Origin: DATEEW01 sp035273665 | GTDB lineage: Bacteria > Pseudomonadota > Gammaproteobacteria > Burkholderiales > SG8-39 | Direction of reading: 5' to 3' | Assembly: GCA_035273665.1 (NCBI GenBank) | Contig: DATEOW010000189.1 | Location: 1 to 6,572 of the forward strand | DNA length: 6,572 nucleotides | Shown: one piece after another, positions 1-5,443 of the stretch | How the letters are laid out: each line of letters begins with the position of its first letter | Numbering within the stretch: the first letter of the stretch is position 1 | The notes under the pieces: model-generated | What the model was told of the DNA's origin: nothing | Databases searched by the model: none | The model's input: the letters and a program-made list of their open reading frames with translations, nothing else | Position numbers and translations under genes: made by a program

Positions 1-58
1 CTAAGCCCGGAATGACATAAGCGAGGATGTCCATCGACGGTTTTTGGAATAAGAGAGC

Positions 59-87
59 TTGCGATCCTAAATAAAGGCTGTTATGAA
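59..87 (+). promoter_or_regulatory. Weak sigma-70 promoter candidate for cysB
   Basis: TTGCGA at 59-64 and TATGAA at 82-87 are separated by 17 bases; each matches 4 of 6 positions of the -35 and -10 consensus. Transcription would begin near 94 and give a leader of about 47 nt that contains the repeat cluster at 106-139, a layout suited to autorepression. A competing reading uses TTGATC (107-112) and TATAAA (128-133), with a short 15-base spacer, and would give a nearly leaderless transcript. Neither is strong, and the sequence alone does not decide between them. Confidence 0.25.
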
Positions 88-113
88 TAGAACGAATTAA
101 AAATCATTGATCA

Positions 114-139
114 ATAACTTCCAGTTATATAAATATAAC
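114..139 (+). promoter_or_regulatory. Candidate LysR-type operator (interleaved inverted repeats) before cysB
   Basis: Seen: ATAAC-N5-GTTAT is a perfect inverted repeat at 114-128. It contains the T-N11-A pattern (T115, A127) typical of LysR-regulator boxes. Its right arm is also the left arm of a second perfect inverted repeat, GTTATAT-AA-ATATAAC, at 124-139, which ends two bases before the cysB start codon. Three alternating half-sites therefore lie within 26 bases. A further 10-bp palindrome, ATTGATCAAT, sits at 106-115. Known: LysR regulators commonly autoregulate, and enterobacterial CysB represses its own promoter. Inference: this is where the regulator binds its own gene. AT-rich leaders do produce chance repeats. 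Confidence 0.45.
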
Positions 140-140
140 C

Positions 141-1082
141 ATGAACTTCCAGCAACTTCGTTATGTGCGCGAAACCGTGCGGCGCAATCTGAACTTAACG
201 GAGGCGGCGAACGCGCTCTTTACTTCGCAGCCCGGCGTTTCCAAACAAATCAAGGAGTTAGAGGAAGAGCTAGGGATCCAGATATTCGAGCGGCGAGGCA
301 AGCGTTTTATCGGCCTGACTGAGCCTGGGCGGGCCGTGATTGAAATCGTTGAACGGATGCTCACCGAGGCCGAGAACCTCAAGCGGGTGGGGAGTGATTT
401 TGCCGATCAGGACAGCGGTAATCTGGTGATCGCGACCACCCATACCCAAGCGCGGTATGCCTTACCCACGGTTGTCGGCGCGTTCCGCAAACGTTATCCC
501 AGAGTGCATCTATCGCTGTCACAAGGCCATCCCCAGCAGATCGCCCAGATGCTTTTGCGTCATGACGCGCACATCGGCATCGCGAGTGAGTCGCTCACTG
601 AATTCCCCGATCTCTTAGCGATGCCGGGCTATCAATGGCACCACGTGGCGGTCGTACCGGTGGGACATCCTTTACTGGAAAATAAACAACTGACACTTGA
701 GGACTTGTCGAAGCAACCGATCATCACCTATAGCCCCGCTTTCACCGGGCGCTCGCAAATCGACGACGCTTTTGCGGCTCACGGACTGCCTTTGGACGTC
801 GTATTGACCGCAATCGATTCGGATGTGATCAAGACCTATGTGGAGCTTGGACTAGGAGTCGGCATCATCGCGGCAATGGCTTACGAAGAAAATCGCGACA
901 CAGGCTTGCGCGCTATCGATGCGGGGCATCTCTTCCGAAGCACGACGACTCGTATTGCGATTCGGCGGGGAGCCTATCTGCGGGGCTTTGCGTACGAATT
1001 CATCGAACTGTTCGCGCCCCATCTCGGTCGTCATGTCATTGAACAGGCGCTGGCAGGCGAGGGCGTCGACTACGAACTTTAA
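141..1082 (+). CDS. cysB: CysB-type LysR-family transcriptional regulator of sulfur assimilation
   Basis: A 313-residue LysR-type regulator, the usual CysB length. Residues 1-60 form the winged helix-turn-helix (TSQPGVSKQIKELEEELG at 28-45, then the RRGKRFIGLTEPG wing), a linker helix runs to about 90, and the rest is the effector-binding domain. Residues known to contact sulfate or inducer in enterobacterial CysB fall at the same numbers here: Thr100, Thr102, Gln103 (TTHTQARYALP) and Thr202 (FTGR); position 149 is Ser instead of Thr. The stretch DVIKTYVELGLGVGI is also characteristic of CysB/Cbl. The family activates sulfate and thiosulfate uptake and cysteine biosynthesis genes in response to O-acetylserine or N-acetylserine. 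No such target is in this window. The ATG at 141 fits the family N-terminus exactly, but no Shine-Dalgarno sequence precedes it. Cbl or another CysB paralog is possible; the subfamily is clear. Confidence 0.88.
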   Translation: MNFQQLRYVRETVRRNLNLTEAANALFTSQPGVSKQIKELEEELGIQIFERRGKRFIGLTEPGRAVIEIVERMLTEAENLKRVGSDFADQDSGNLVIATTHTQARYALPTVVGAFRKRYPRVHLSLSQGHPQQIAQMLLRHDAHIGIASESLTEFPDLLAMPGYQWHHVAVVPVGHPLLENKQLTLEDLSKQPIITYSPAFTGRSQIDDAFAAHGLPLDVVLTAIDSDVIKTYVELGLGVGIIAAMAYEENRDTGLRAIDAGHLFRSTTTRIAIRRGAYLRGFAYEFIELFAPHLGRHVIEQALAGEGVDYEL

Positions 1083-1128
1083 TTAGGGACCACGGGCACG
1101 GAGCATGCAGCGATCCTGACTTCTATGC

Positions 1129-1134
1129 AGGAGG
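1129..1134 (+). promoter_or_regulatory. Ribosome binding site that fixes the DJ-1/PfpI gene start
   Basis: AGGAGG, a full Shine-Dalgarno match, lies 5 bases before the ATG at 1140. An in-frame ATG at 1125 would start upstream of, and include, this site, so it is unlikely to be used. The start at 1140 also gives a normal family N-terminus (MLNGKKVAIL). Confidence 0.85.
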
Positions 1135-1139
1135 CGATC

Positions 1140-1718
1140 ATGTTGAATGGCAAGAAAGTGGCAATCCTCGTAGCGGAAGGGTTCGAGCAATCGGAGCTCG
1201 TCGAACCGAAACGCGCGCTAGAAGAGGCGGGCGCTCAGACCGCAATCGTTTCACCCGCGCAAGGCCAAGTGCAGGGCTGGAAACACTATGACAAGGCGGA
1301 CACGTTCACCGTCGACGTGCCTCTCGCTCAGGCGACCGCGGACAATTTCGATGCTTTGCTTTTGCCTGGCGGCGTCGCGAATCCCGATCAACTGCGGGCG
1401 CAACCCAAAGCGGTGGAATTCGTGCGCGCCTTTGCCGAAGCCGGCAAACCTATCGGCGTCATTTGTCACGGGCCTTGGACCTTGATCGAAGCGGACGTCG
1501 TGCGCGGTCGCAAGATGACCTCATGGCCGTCACTCAAGACGGATCTGCAGAATGCGGGCGCCGAGTGGGTAGATGAAGAAGTCGTTGTCGATCAAGGTTT
1601 GGTCTCCAGCCGTAAGCCGGCCGACCTTCCTGCCTTCAACCGTAAGATTGTCGAAGAGTTCGCCGAAGGGCGACACGCAAAGCGGATCGACCGTACGGTC
1701 GACGCGCCCAGCGGTTGA
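1140..1718 (+). CDS. DJ-1/PfpI family protein (class I glutamine amidotransferase-like fold)
   Basis: 192 residues from the ATG at 1140. The fold is recognisable from the first strand KKVAILVAEGFEQSEL (Glu16 at the family's conserved acidic position), LLLPGG at 73-78, and the nucleophile elbow VICHGPW with Cys109-His110. This closely resembles the PfpI/YhbO subgroup, whose members have been described as proteases, chaperones, or deglycases/glyoxalases acting on methylglyoxal adducts; the true activity is debated. It has no signal peptide, so it is probably cytoplasmic. The protein runs to RHAKRIDRTVDAPSG, slightly past the usual end of the domain. It lies 57 nt after cysB on the same strand and may be cotranscribed, though it has its own strong ribosome binding site. 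The family is sure; the substrate cannot be told. Confidence 0.9.
   Translation: MLNGKKVAILVAEGFEQSELVEPKRALEEAGAQTAIVSPAQGQVQGWKHYDKADTFTVDVPLAQATADNFDALLLPGGVANPDQLRAQPKAVEFVRAFAEAGKPIGVICHGPWTLIEADVVRGRKMTSWPSLKTDLQNAGAEWVDEEVVVDQGLVSSRKPADLPAFNRKIVEEFAEGRHAKRIDRTVDAPSG
1687..1702. repeat. 16-bp perfect palindrome inside the DJ-1/PfpI gene end
   Basis: TCGACCGTACGGTCGA reads identically on both strands. It lies in the last codons of the DJ-1/PfpI gene (encoding IDRTVD), just before the stop. It is followed by neither a T tract nor a clear loop, so it is not an obvious intrinsic terminator. With even base use about 0.1 such palindrome is expected by chance in a window this long. Confidence 0.6.
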
Positions 1719-1806
1719 GGCACCCGTCGCGGAAGCCCCGCGCCGTTGCTCCGCCCCGACTACTGCTAGGAGTGCTGAAGGCGCCCCCAACCAAGATAAT
1801 CAAACA

Positions 1807-1827
1807 AACGCCCGCTTGGCAGGCGTT
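1807..1827 (-). terminator. Rho-independent terminator of the PEP-CTERM gene
   Basis: Read on the minus strand, the RNA folds AACGCCUGC-CAA-GCGGGCGUU, a 9-bp stem with one U.G wobble and a 3-nt loop, followed by UGUUUGAUUAU. On the plus strand the wobble becomes a C/A mismatch and the downstream sequence (ATTCGCTT) is less T-rich, so the minus direction fits better. It lies about 70 nt after the PEP-CTERM stop codon. It may work weakly for the convergent DJ-1/PfpI gene. The rest of the 1719-1899 gap shows only a short GC hairpin at 1728-1742 without a T tract. Confidence 0.6.
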
Positions 1828-1899
1828 ATTCGCTTCGTCCGTCGAGCTTTTGCAGCTGGTTGGCAGGGCCTGTCGCTGCAAGTGCTGCTTAGACCTGCG

Positions 1900-2463
1900 C
1901 TACCCGCGGATAAAGCGTCGCACGAACAGCGCGGCCCATCCTGCGGCGGCTAACAAAAACAAAGAGCTTGGCTCCGGCACATCAGAACTGGGTTCACTAT
2001 CTATGATGTTCACGGTCACATCCGCCGCCGACGCGTGGTACCACTCCCACGTCTCCCAATCGTCTGGAGTATCTCCGAAGTCGATGAAAGCAAGACTTGG
2101 GAACATGATGGTGCGCAGACCGAGGCTGCTGGGTGTCACGGGGATAAACGGCCCGAAGGAGACCGCCAAAGAATCACCTGGGTTCAGCACGACGCCTTCG
2201 AATTGGGACATGTCGAATTCCCAAGAATAGTTATCGAAGTCGCTGCCGGAATAGCCATAGCTCGGCCCGCCGAAGTTAAAACCGCCAATTGGTCCGTCAG
2301 AATCACCTGCGACGAAAAGCGTCCCGTTTAACTGAAAGGTTTCACTTGGACCCGCTTCGATATAGGTAGTGTCGAGTTCAAAGCTAAAGGCCAGGGCGGC
2401 GTAAACGTTCGATGAAAAAAGTAGCGTCAGGCTGACGATGAATGTTCCGAATATCTTGGACAT
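1900..2463 (-). CDS. PEP-CTERM sorting domain protein (exosortase substrate)
   Basis: 187 residues with the complete architecture of an exosortase substrate. The N-terminal signal peptide (about 1-22) has Lys3, a hydrophobic core and a likely cut after VYA. A mature region of about 140 residues follows, rich in Gly, Ser, Asp and aromatics with no cysteine. The C-terminal tail has the VPEP motif at 162-165, a hydrophobic segment at about 167-181, and a basic end (RRFIRG). Known: exosortase (EpsH/XrtA type) recognises this tail at the inner membrane, and such proteins go to the cell surface or the exopolysaccharide matrix. The mature domain is not one I recognise; it looks beta-rich and acidic. 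The gene stands alone between two terminators, with GGGGAGAT (2474-2481) as ribosome binding site and a sigma-54-like promoter upstream. No exosortase or EPS gene is in the window, so it is an unlinked cargo gene. Confidence 0.9.
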   Translation of the reverse strand: MSKIFGTFIVSLTLLFSSNVYAALAFSFELDTTYIEAGPSETFQLNGTLFVAGDSDGPIGGFNFGGPSYGYSGSDFDNYSWEFDMSQFEGVVLNPGDSLAVSFGPFIPVTPSSLGLRTIMFPSLAFIDFGDTPDDWETWEWYHASAADVTVNIIDSEPSSDVPEPSSLFLLAAAGWAALFVRRFIRG

Positions 2464-2473
2464 TTTGATGACT

Positions 2474-2481
2474 ATCTCCCC
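2474..2481 (-). promoter_or_regulatory. Ribosome binding site of the PEP-CTERM gene
   Basis: The minus strand reads GGGGAGAT, ending 10 bases before the ATG whose complement is at 2461-2463. It is purine-rich and slightly farther from the start than average. It supports this ATG, after which the signal peptide begins directly. Confidence 0.6.
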
Positions 2482-2502
2482 ATAGTTCAGTGCGGCGCTA
2501 TA

Positions 2503-2519
2503 AGCAAGGCGTGCGCCAA
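2503..2519 (-). promoter_or_regulatory. Candidate sigma-54 (RpoN) -24/-12 promoter of the PEP-CTERM gene
   Basis: The minus strand reads TTGGCGCACGCCTTGCT. Compared with the consensus YTGGCACG-N4-TTGCW, the invariant GG (2517-2516) and GC (2505-2504) are present with exact spacing. YTGGC and TTGCW are complete; the A and G of CACG differ. Transcription would start near 2493, leaving a leader of about 30 nt that contains the ribosome binding site. Known: PEP-CTERM genes in several betaproteobacteria depend on RpoN and the PrsK/PrsR two-component system. The hexamers here give no good sigma-70 promoter. Activator sites, expected roughly 80-150 bases upstream, cannot be named from this sequence. 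Confidence 0.65.
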
Positions 2520-2621
2520 GCCATGTTTTCTCGTCGACTCAGCAGGTTAACGGCGCTCGAAAAACTGCCAGAACAAGAGTTGTCAAATAGCGCGACTACC
2601 CGGCTGTCCGAGCGGCAATAA

Positions 2622-2645
2622 AAAAGCCGCCCGAAGGCGGCTTTT
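2622..2645 (-). terminator. Rho-independent terminator of the pan operon
   Basis: On the minus strand, AAAAGCCGCC-TTCG-GGCGGCTTTT forms a perfect 10-bp stem closed by the extra-stable C(UUCG)G tetraloop. The T run continues (TTTTTTATT) past the stem. It begins 14 nt after the panD stop codon. The A run on the other side makes it T-rich in both directions, so it could also stop plus-strand transcription. It insulates the PEP-CTERM gene from the pan operon. Confidence 0.92.
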
Positions 2646-2659
2646 CTTATGCAATGAGA

Positions 2660-3040
2660 TTACGCGCGCTGTAAGGGAATTTGATGTCCCTGGCGCTTGA
2701 TGCAATTGCGTGCATCGACGTAGACGAGATCGGGCTCGAAGCGCTCGAGTTCGATTTCGTTCATGACTGCGTAAGTGGCGATGATCAAAATGTCGCCGAC
2801 CGCAGCCTTGCGTGCCGCGGCGCCGTTCACGGAGATGATGCCCGAGCCGCGCTGGGCGCGAATGGCATAGGTCGTGAACCGCTCACCGTTGTTGACGTTG
2901 TATATATCGATTTGCTGATACTCGCGGATGTCCGCGGCGTCGAGCAAATCCTCGTCGATCGCACAGGAACCTTCATATTGCAGTTCCGCGTGCGTCACCG
3001 TGGCTCGGTGGATTTTCGACTTCAGCATCGTGCGTTGCAT
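2660..3040 (-). CDS. panD: Aspartate 1-decarboxylase (pyruvoyl-dependent)
   Basis: 126 residues, the normal length. It converts L-aspartate to beta-alanine, which PanC uses for pantothenate. The proenzyme opens MQRTMLKSKIHRATVTHAEL and has the self-cleavage site YEGSCAID: the cut between Gly24 and Ser25 yields a short beta chain and an alpha chain whose Ser25 becomes the pyruvoyl cofactor. Conserved Lys9, Arg54, Thr57 and Tyr58 (ERFTTYAI) and the SVNGAAA stretch are present, so it should be active. It is cytoplasmic and tetrameric in the family. The ATG is preceded by GGAG at 3052-3055, about 11 bases away. It is the last gene of the cluster, 98 nt after panC and just before the operon terminator. 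Confidence 0.97.
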   Translation of the reverse strand: MQRTMLKSKIHRATVTHAELQYEGSCAIDEDLLDAADIREYQQIDIYNVNNGERFTTYAIRAQRGSGIISVNGAAARKAAVGDILIIATYAVMNEIELERFEPDLVYVDARNCIKRQGHQIPLQRA

Positions 3041-3138
3041 GCGTTCACGTTCTCCAAAAGGCTTTAGCAGTCCGGCTGCATCATCTGACCGCCGGCCGAA
3101 TCCTCCGAGTTGTAAGCTGTTTCCGTTTCCTCAGCACC

Positions 3139-3972
3139 CTAGGCCGAAGTGGAAATCTCTAGATTGTCGATGAGCCGGGTTGTCCCGAGCTTTGCCGCCG
3201 CCAGGATGACAAAAGCCTGATCGGCGAGCGCTGGGAATTGTAGATCGCCTTGTCTTCGGACGGCAACATAATCCGGCTGCCAGCCGTGGGATTTTAGTTC
3301 CGCTGCTGCAGCGGTCTCCAGATGGGCGAACCGGCGGTCCCCATCGGCAATGCGAGTCGCTATCGTTTGTAGCGTTTGTAACAAACGGGGCGCTTCCTCG
3401 CGTTCTGCCGTCGATAAATATCCGTTACGGGAGGATAGAGCCAATCCATCGGCAGCCCGCGCAGTTTCGCCTCCCACAATTCGGATCGGTAGGTTGAGCT
3501 GACGGACCATCTCGCGGACGATCAGCAGCTGTTGATAATCCTTCTTGCCGAAAACGGCGGCTCGCGGCTGCACGACATTGAATAATTTCAACACCACGGT
3601 GGCCACGCCGCAAAAGAAACCGGGTCGAAATTCGCCTTCAAGAATGTCGCCAAGCGCCGGCGGCACGATCTGAAAGCGTTGTGGCTCCGGATACATCTCC
3701 CTCTCGCTCGGGGCGAAAAGCACATCCACCCGTTCACCTTCGAGTTTCGCGCGGTCCTCGGCGAAAGTGCGCGGATACTTATCGAAATCTTCGTTGGGTG
3801 CGAACTGCAGACGATTGACAAAAATAGTTGCGACGACGCAGTCGCCTTCATTGCGAGCTTGCCGCATGAGTTGCAAATGCCCTTCATGCAGGTTGCCCAT
3901 CGTCGGCACGCACGCGACGTCGCGGCCCTTCAACTCCGTCCGCAGTTCCGCGATGGTTTCGATGATCTTCAA
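3139..3972 (-). CDS. panC: Pantothenate synthetase (pantoate-beta-alanine ligase), TTG start
   Basis: 277 residues, the normal size. It joins pantoate and beta-alanine with ATP, through pantoyl-adenylate, to make pantothenate. Nucleotidyltransferase signatures are intact: PTMGNLHEGH at 23-32 (HIGH-type), FVNRLQF at 51-57, FGKKDYQQL at 141-149, and ALSSRNGYLS at 178-187 (KMSKS-type). RPGFF at 116-120 replaces the enterobacterial RPGHF; I recall this variant from betaproteobacteria. The start is TTG at 3972-3970: no ATG fits, and the protein begins MKIIETIAELR as the family does. The panB stop lies only 2 nt upstream and there is no clear Shine-Dalgarno site, so translation probably depends on coupling to panB. 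Confidence 0.96.
   Translation of the reverse strand: MKIIETIAELRTELKGRDVACVPTMGNLHEGHLQLMRQARNEGDCVVATIFVNRLQFAPNEDFDKYPRTFAEDRAKLEGERVDVLFAPSEREMYPEPQRFQIVPPALGDILEGEFRPGFFCGVATVVLKLFNVVQPRAAVFGKKDYQQLLIVREMVRQLNLPIRIVGGETARAADGLALSSRNGYLSTAEREEAPRLLQTLQTIATRIADGDRRFAHLETAAAAELKSHGWQPDYVAVRRQGDLQFPALADQAFVILAAAKLGTTRLIDNLEISTSA
3364..3387. repeat. Short tandem and inverted repeat within panC
   Basis: CGTTTGTA occurs twice (3364-3371 and 3373-3380) in a 9-base tandem unit. The second copy forms a perfect inverted repeat, CGTTTGT-A-ACAAACG (3373-3387). In protein terms the tandem unit encodes repeated LQT within RLLQTLQTI, so part of it follows from the coding repeat. Confidence 0.55.
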
Positions 3973-3974
3973 AA

Positions 3975-4763
3975 CTAGAAACAGTGTTCGGCGGCGGGGA
4001 AGGATTTGTCTTTGACAGCCTTCACGTAGGATTTGATCGCATCGCTCACGCTACTACTGCCTTGCATAAAGTTGCGGACGAAGCGCGCCTTGCGGCCCGG
4101 ATAGATATCGAGCATGTCATGCAGGACCAGCACTTGGCCGTCGCAATCGGGTCCTGCGCCGATGCCGATGGTTGGAATGCGCAAGGCTTTGGAGATATCC
4201 GCGCCGAGCGATGCCGGCATCGCTTCGAGTACCACCATAGCGGCACCCGCCTCCTCGACAGCGCGCGCGTCCAACAACACTTGAGAGGCGCTATCGCCCT
4301 TGCCTTGCACGCGATAGCCGCCGAGCTGATGAACGGATTGCGGCGTGAGGCCCACATGACCACAAACCGGAATGCCGCGCTCCACCAGAAAACGGATCGT
4401 GTCCAACATGACGAGGCCGCCTTCAATCTTCACCATTTGCGCGCCGGCGGCGATGACCGCCGCCGAGCTACGCAACGCTTGTTCGTGCGAACCTTGATAG
4501 GTACCGAAAGGCAGGTCGGCAATGATCAGCCCGCGCTGCGAGCCTCGCGCGACGCATGCGACGTGATACGCCGTTTGTTCCAAGGTGACCGGGAGCGTGC
4601 TGTCATGGCCTTGAATCACCATGCCCAGGGAGTCGCCGATAAGCAGAAGCTCAACACCTGCGTCGTCGCACAGGCCGGCGAAACTTGCGTCATAGCAGGT
4701 CAGCATCACGAGCTTTTCGCCGCGATCCTGAATCTTCTTTACATCGGCAAGTGTAAGTCGCAT
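3975..4763 (-). CDS. panB: 3-methyl-2-oxobutanoate hydroxymethyltransferase
   Basis: 262 residues, a complete TIM-barrel PanB. It transfers a hydroxymethyl group from 5,10-methylenetetrahydrofolate to alpha-ketoisovalerate to give ketopantoate, the committed step to pantothenate. Motifs in order: CYDASFA (23-29), GDSLGMVIQGHDSTLPVTL from 43 with Mg-ligand Asp44, IADLPFGTYQ with Asp83, KIEGG with Glu114, GHVGLTPQSVHQLGGYRVQGK from 135, and VVLEAMPA with the likely catalytic Glu180. IGIGAGPDCDGQVLVLHD then leads to the PGRKARFVRNF end. All expected catalytic and metal residues are present. The ATG has AGGA 7 bases upstream. It follows the kinase gene by 9 nt and precedes panC by 2 nt, so it lies in the middle of one operon. 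Its folate donor links it to folK upstream. Confidence 0.97.
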   Translation of the reverse strand: MRLTLADVKKIQDRGEKLVMLTCYDASFAGLCDDAGVELLLIGDSLGMVIQGHDSTLPVTLEQTAYHVACVARGSQRGLIIADLPFGTYQGSHEQALRSSAAVIAAGAQMVKIEGGLVMLDTIRFLVERGIPVCGHVGLTPQSVHQLGGYRVQGKGDSASQVLLDARAVEEAGAAMVVLEAMPASLGADISKALRIPTIGIGAGPDCDGQVLVLHDMLDIYPGRKARFVRNFMQGSSSVSDAIKSYVKAVKDKSFPAAEHCF

Positions 4764-4772
4764 GGCGGTATC

Positions 4773-5414
4773 CTATTCCCCGACGTTGAAGAATTCTCGT
4801 CCGCCCCGCATTCCTGCAATGCGTCGCATGAGCAATTCCAAATCGTCGTCACGATCGACGAAGTTGAGGTGTTCCGAGTTCACGATGAGCACCGGCGCGT
4901 CGGCATAATGATAGAAAAAACGATTGTAGGAGTCGGCTAAAGCGCCAAGGTACTCTTCTCCCATGCCGCGTTCATATCCGATGCCTCGCTTTTTAACGCG
5001 TTGGACGAGCGTCTCCGGCTGGGCTTGCAAGTAAATCACCAAGTCCGGGCGGGGAGCCTGGGGTCGCAGGGTTTCATAAATCGTTTGATACAAATGAAGT
5101 TCGTCGCCGCTCAGGATGAGCCGCGCGAAAAGTGGGTCCTTGTCGAGAAAAAAATCGGCGACGGTTACTTTGCTGAACAGATCGAGCTGCGACAATTCTC
5201 GCAGTTGCTGGACGCGCTGAAACAAGAAGAAGAGCTGCGTCTGCAACGCGTAGCGGCTCATGTCCTGATAGAACTTGGGCAAAAAAGGATTGACCTCGGG
5301 CCGTTCCAGTAAGACTTCCCCGTCCAGACGTTCGCTCAGCCGATGCGCCAGGCTGGTCTTTCCCGCACCGATGGGACCTTCGACGACGATGTGGCGGTAT
5401 TTGCTCAGGGACAT
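4773..5414 (-). CDS. Deoxynucleoside kinase family protein (deoxyadenosine/deoxyguanosine kinase-like)
   Basis: 213 residues, matching bacterial deoxynucleoside kinases. It should phosphorylate deoxynucleosides with ATP in dNTP salvage. The Walker A loop is GPIGAGKT (13-20). LLERPE with Glu37 is the probable catalytic base. NPFLPKFYQD, VADFFLDKDPLFA (85-97), DLVIYLQAQPETLVQRVKKRGIGYERGM with the basic lid (Arg139, Lys141, Lys142, Arg143, Arg149), and EEYLGALADSYNRFFYHY follow. Family members vary between dA, dG and dC specificity, which cannot be read here. A kinase of this family between folK and panB is a recurring arrangement in betaproteobacteria, sometimes labelled dgk. The ATG start has only a weak Shine-Dalgarno site; in-frame alternatives upstream are absent. 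The gap to DUF486 is 29 nt. Confidence 0.9.
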   Translation of the reverse strand: MSLSKYRHIVVEGPIGAGKTSLAHRLSERLDGEVLLERPEVNPFLPKFYQDMSRYALQTQLFFLFQRVQQLRELSQLDLFSKVTVADFFLDKDPLFARLILSGDELHLYQTIYETLRPQAPRPDLVIYLQAQPETLVQRVKKRGIGYERGMGEEYLGALADSYNRFFYHYADAPVLIVNSEHLNFVDRDDDLELLMRRIAGMRGGREFFNVGE

Positions 5415-5443
5415 CAGATAAATCGATCATGCCAACGGCCGGA

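Noticed and set aside
1125..1139. Upstream ATG at 1125 as the start of the DJ-1/PfpI gene
   Set aside because: It overlaps the perfect AGGAGG ribosome binding site, which points to the ATG at 1140.
1728..1742. CGCGG-AAGCC-CCGCG hairpin after the DJ-1/PfpI gene as its terminator
   Set aside because: The stem is only 5 bp and no T tract follows, so it does not qualify as an intrinsic terminator.
1715..2230. Plus-strand open frame of 171 codons over the convergent gap and PEP-CTERM gene
   Set aside because: It crosses the terminator at 1807-1827, is antisense to a clear PEP-CTERM protein, and encodes no recognisable domain.
2558..2586. Perfect -35 hexamer TTGACA on the minus strand upstream of the PEP-CTERM gene
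   Set aside because: At 17 or 18 bases downstream the sequences TTTTCG or TTTCGA are poor -10 elements, so a sigma-70 promoter is not supported; the -24/-12 element fits better.
3059..3079. Tiny minus-strand ORF (MMQPDC) in the panC-panD gap
   Set aside because: GGAGG lies 17 bases before the ATG, too far to serve it, and six codons cannot be supported as a gene or leader peptide without conservation.
3984..4940. Long open frame (318 codons) on the plus strand opposite panB and part of the kinase gene
   Set aside because: It lies wholly antisense to two genes with intact family motifs, shows no recognisable domain, and is explained by GC-rich codon bias of the real strand.
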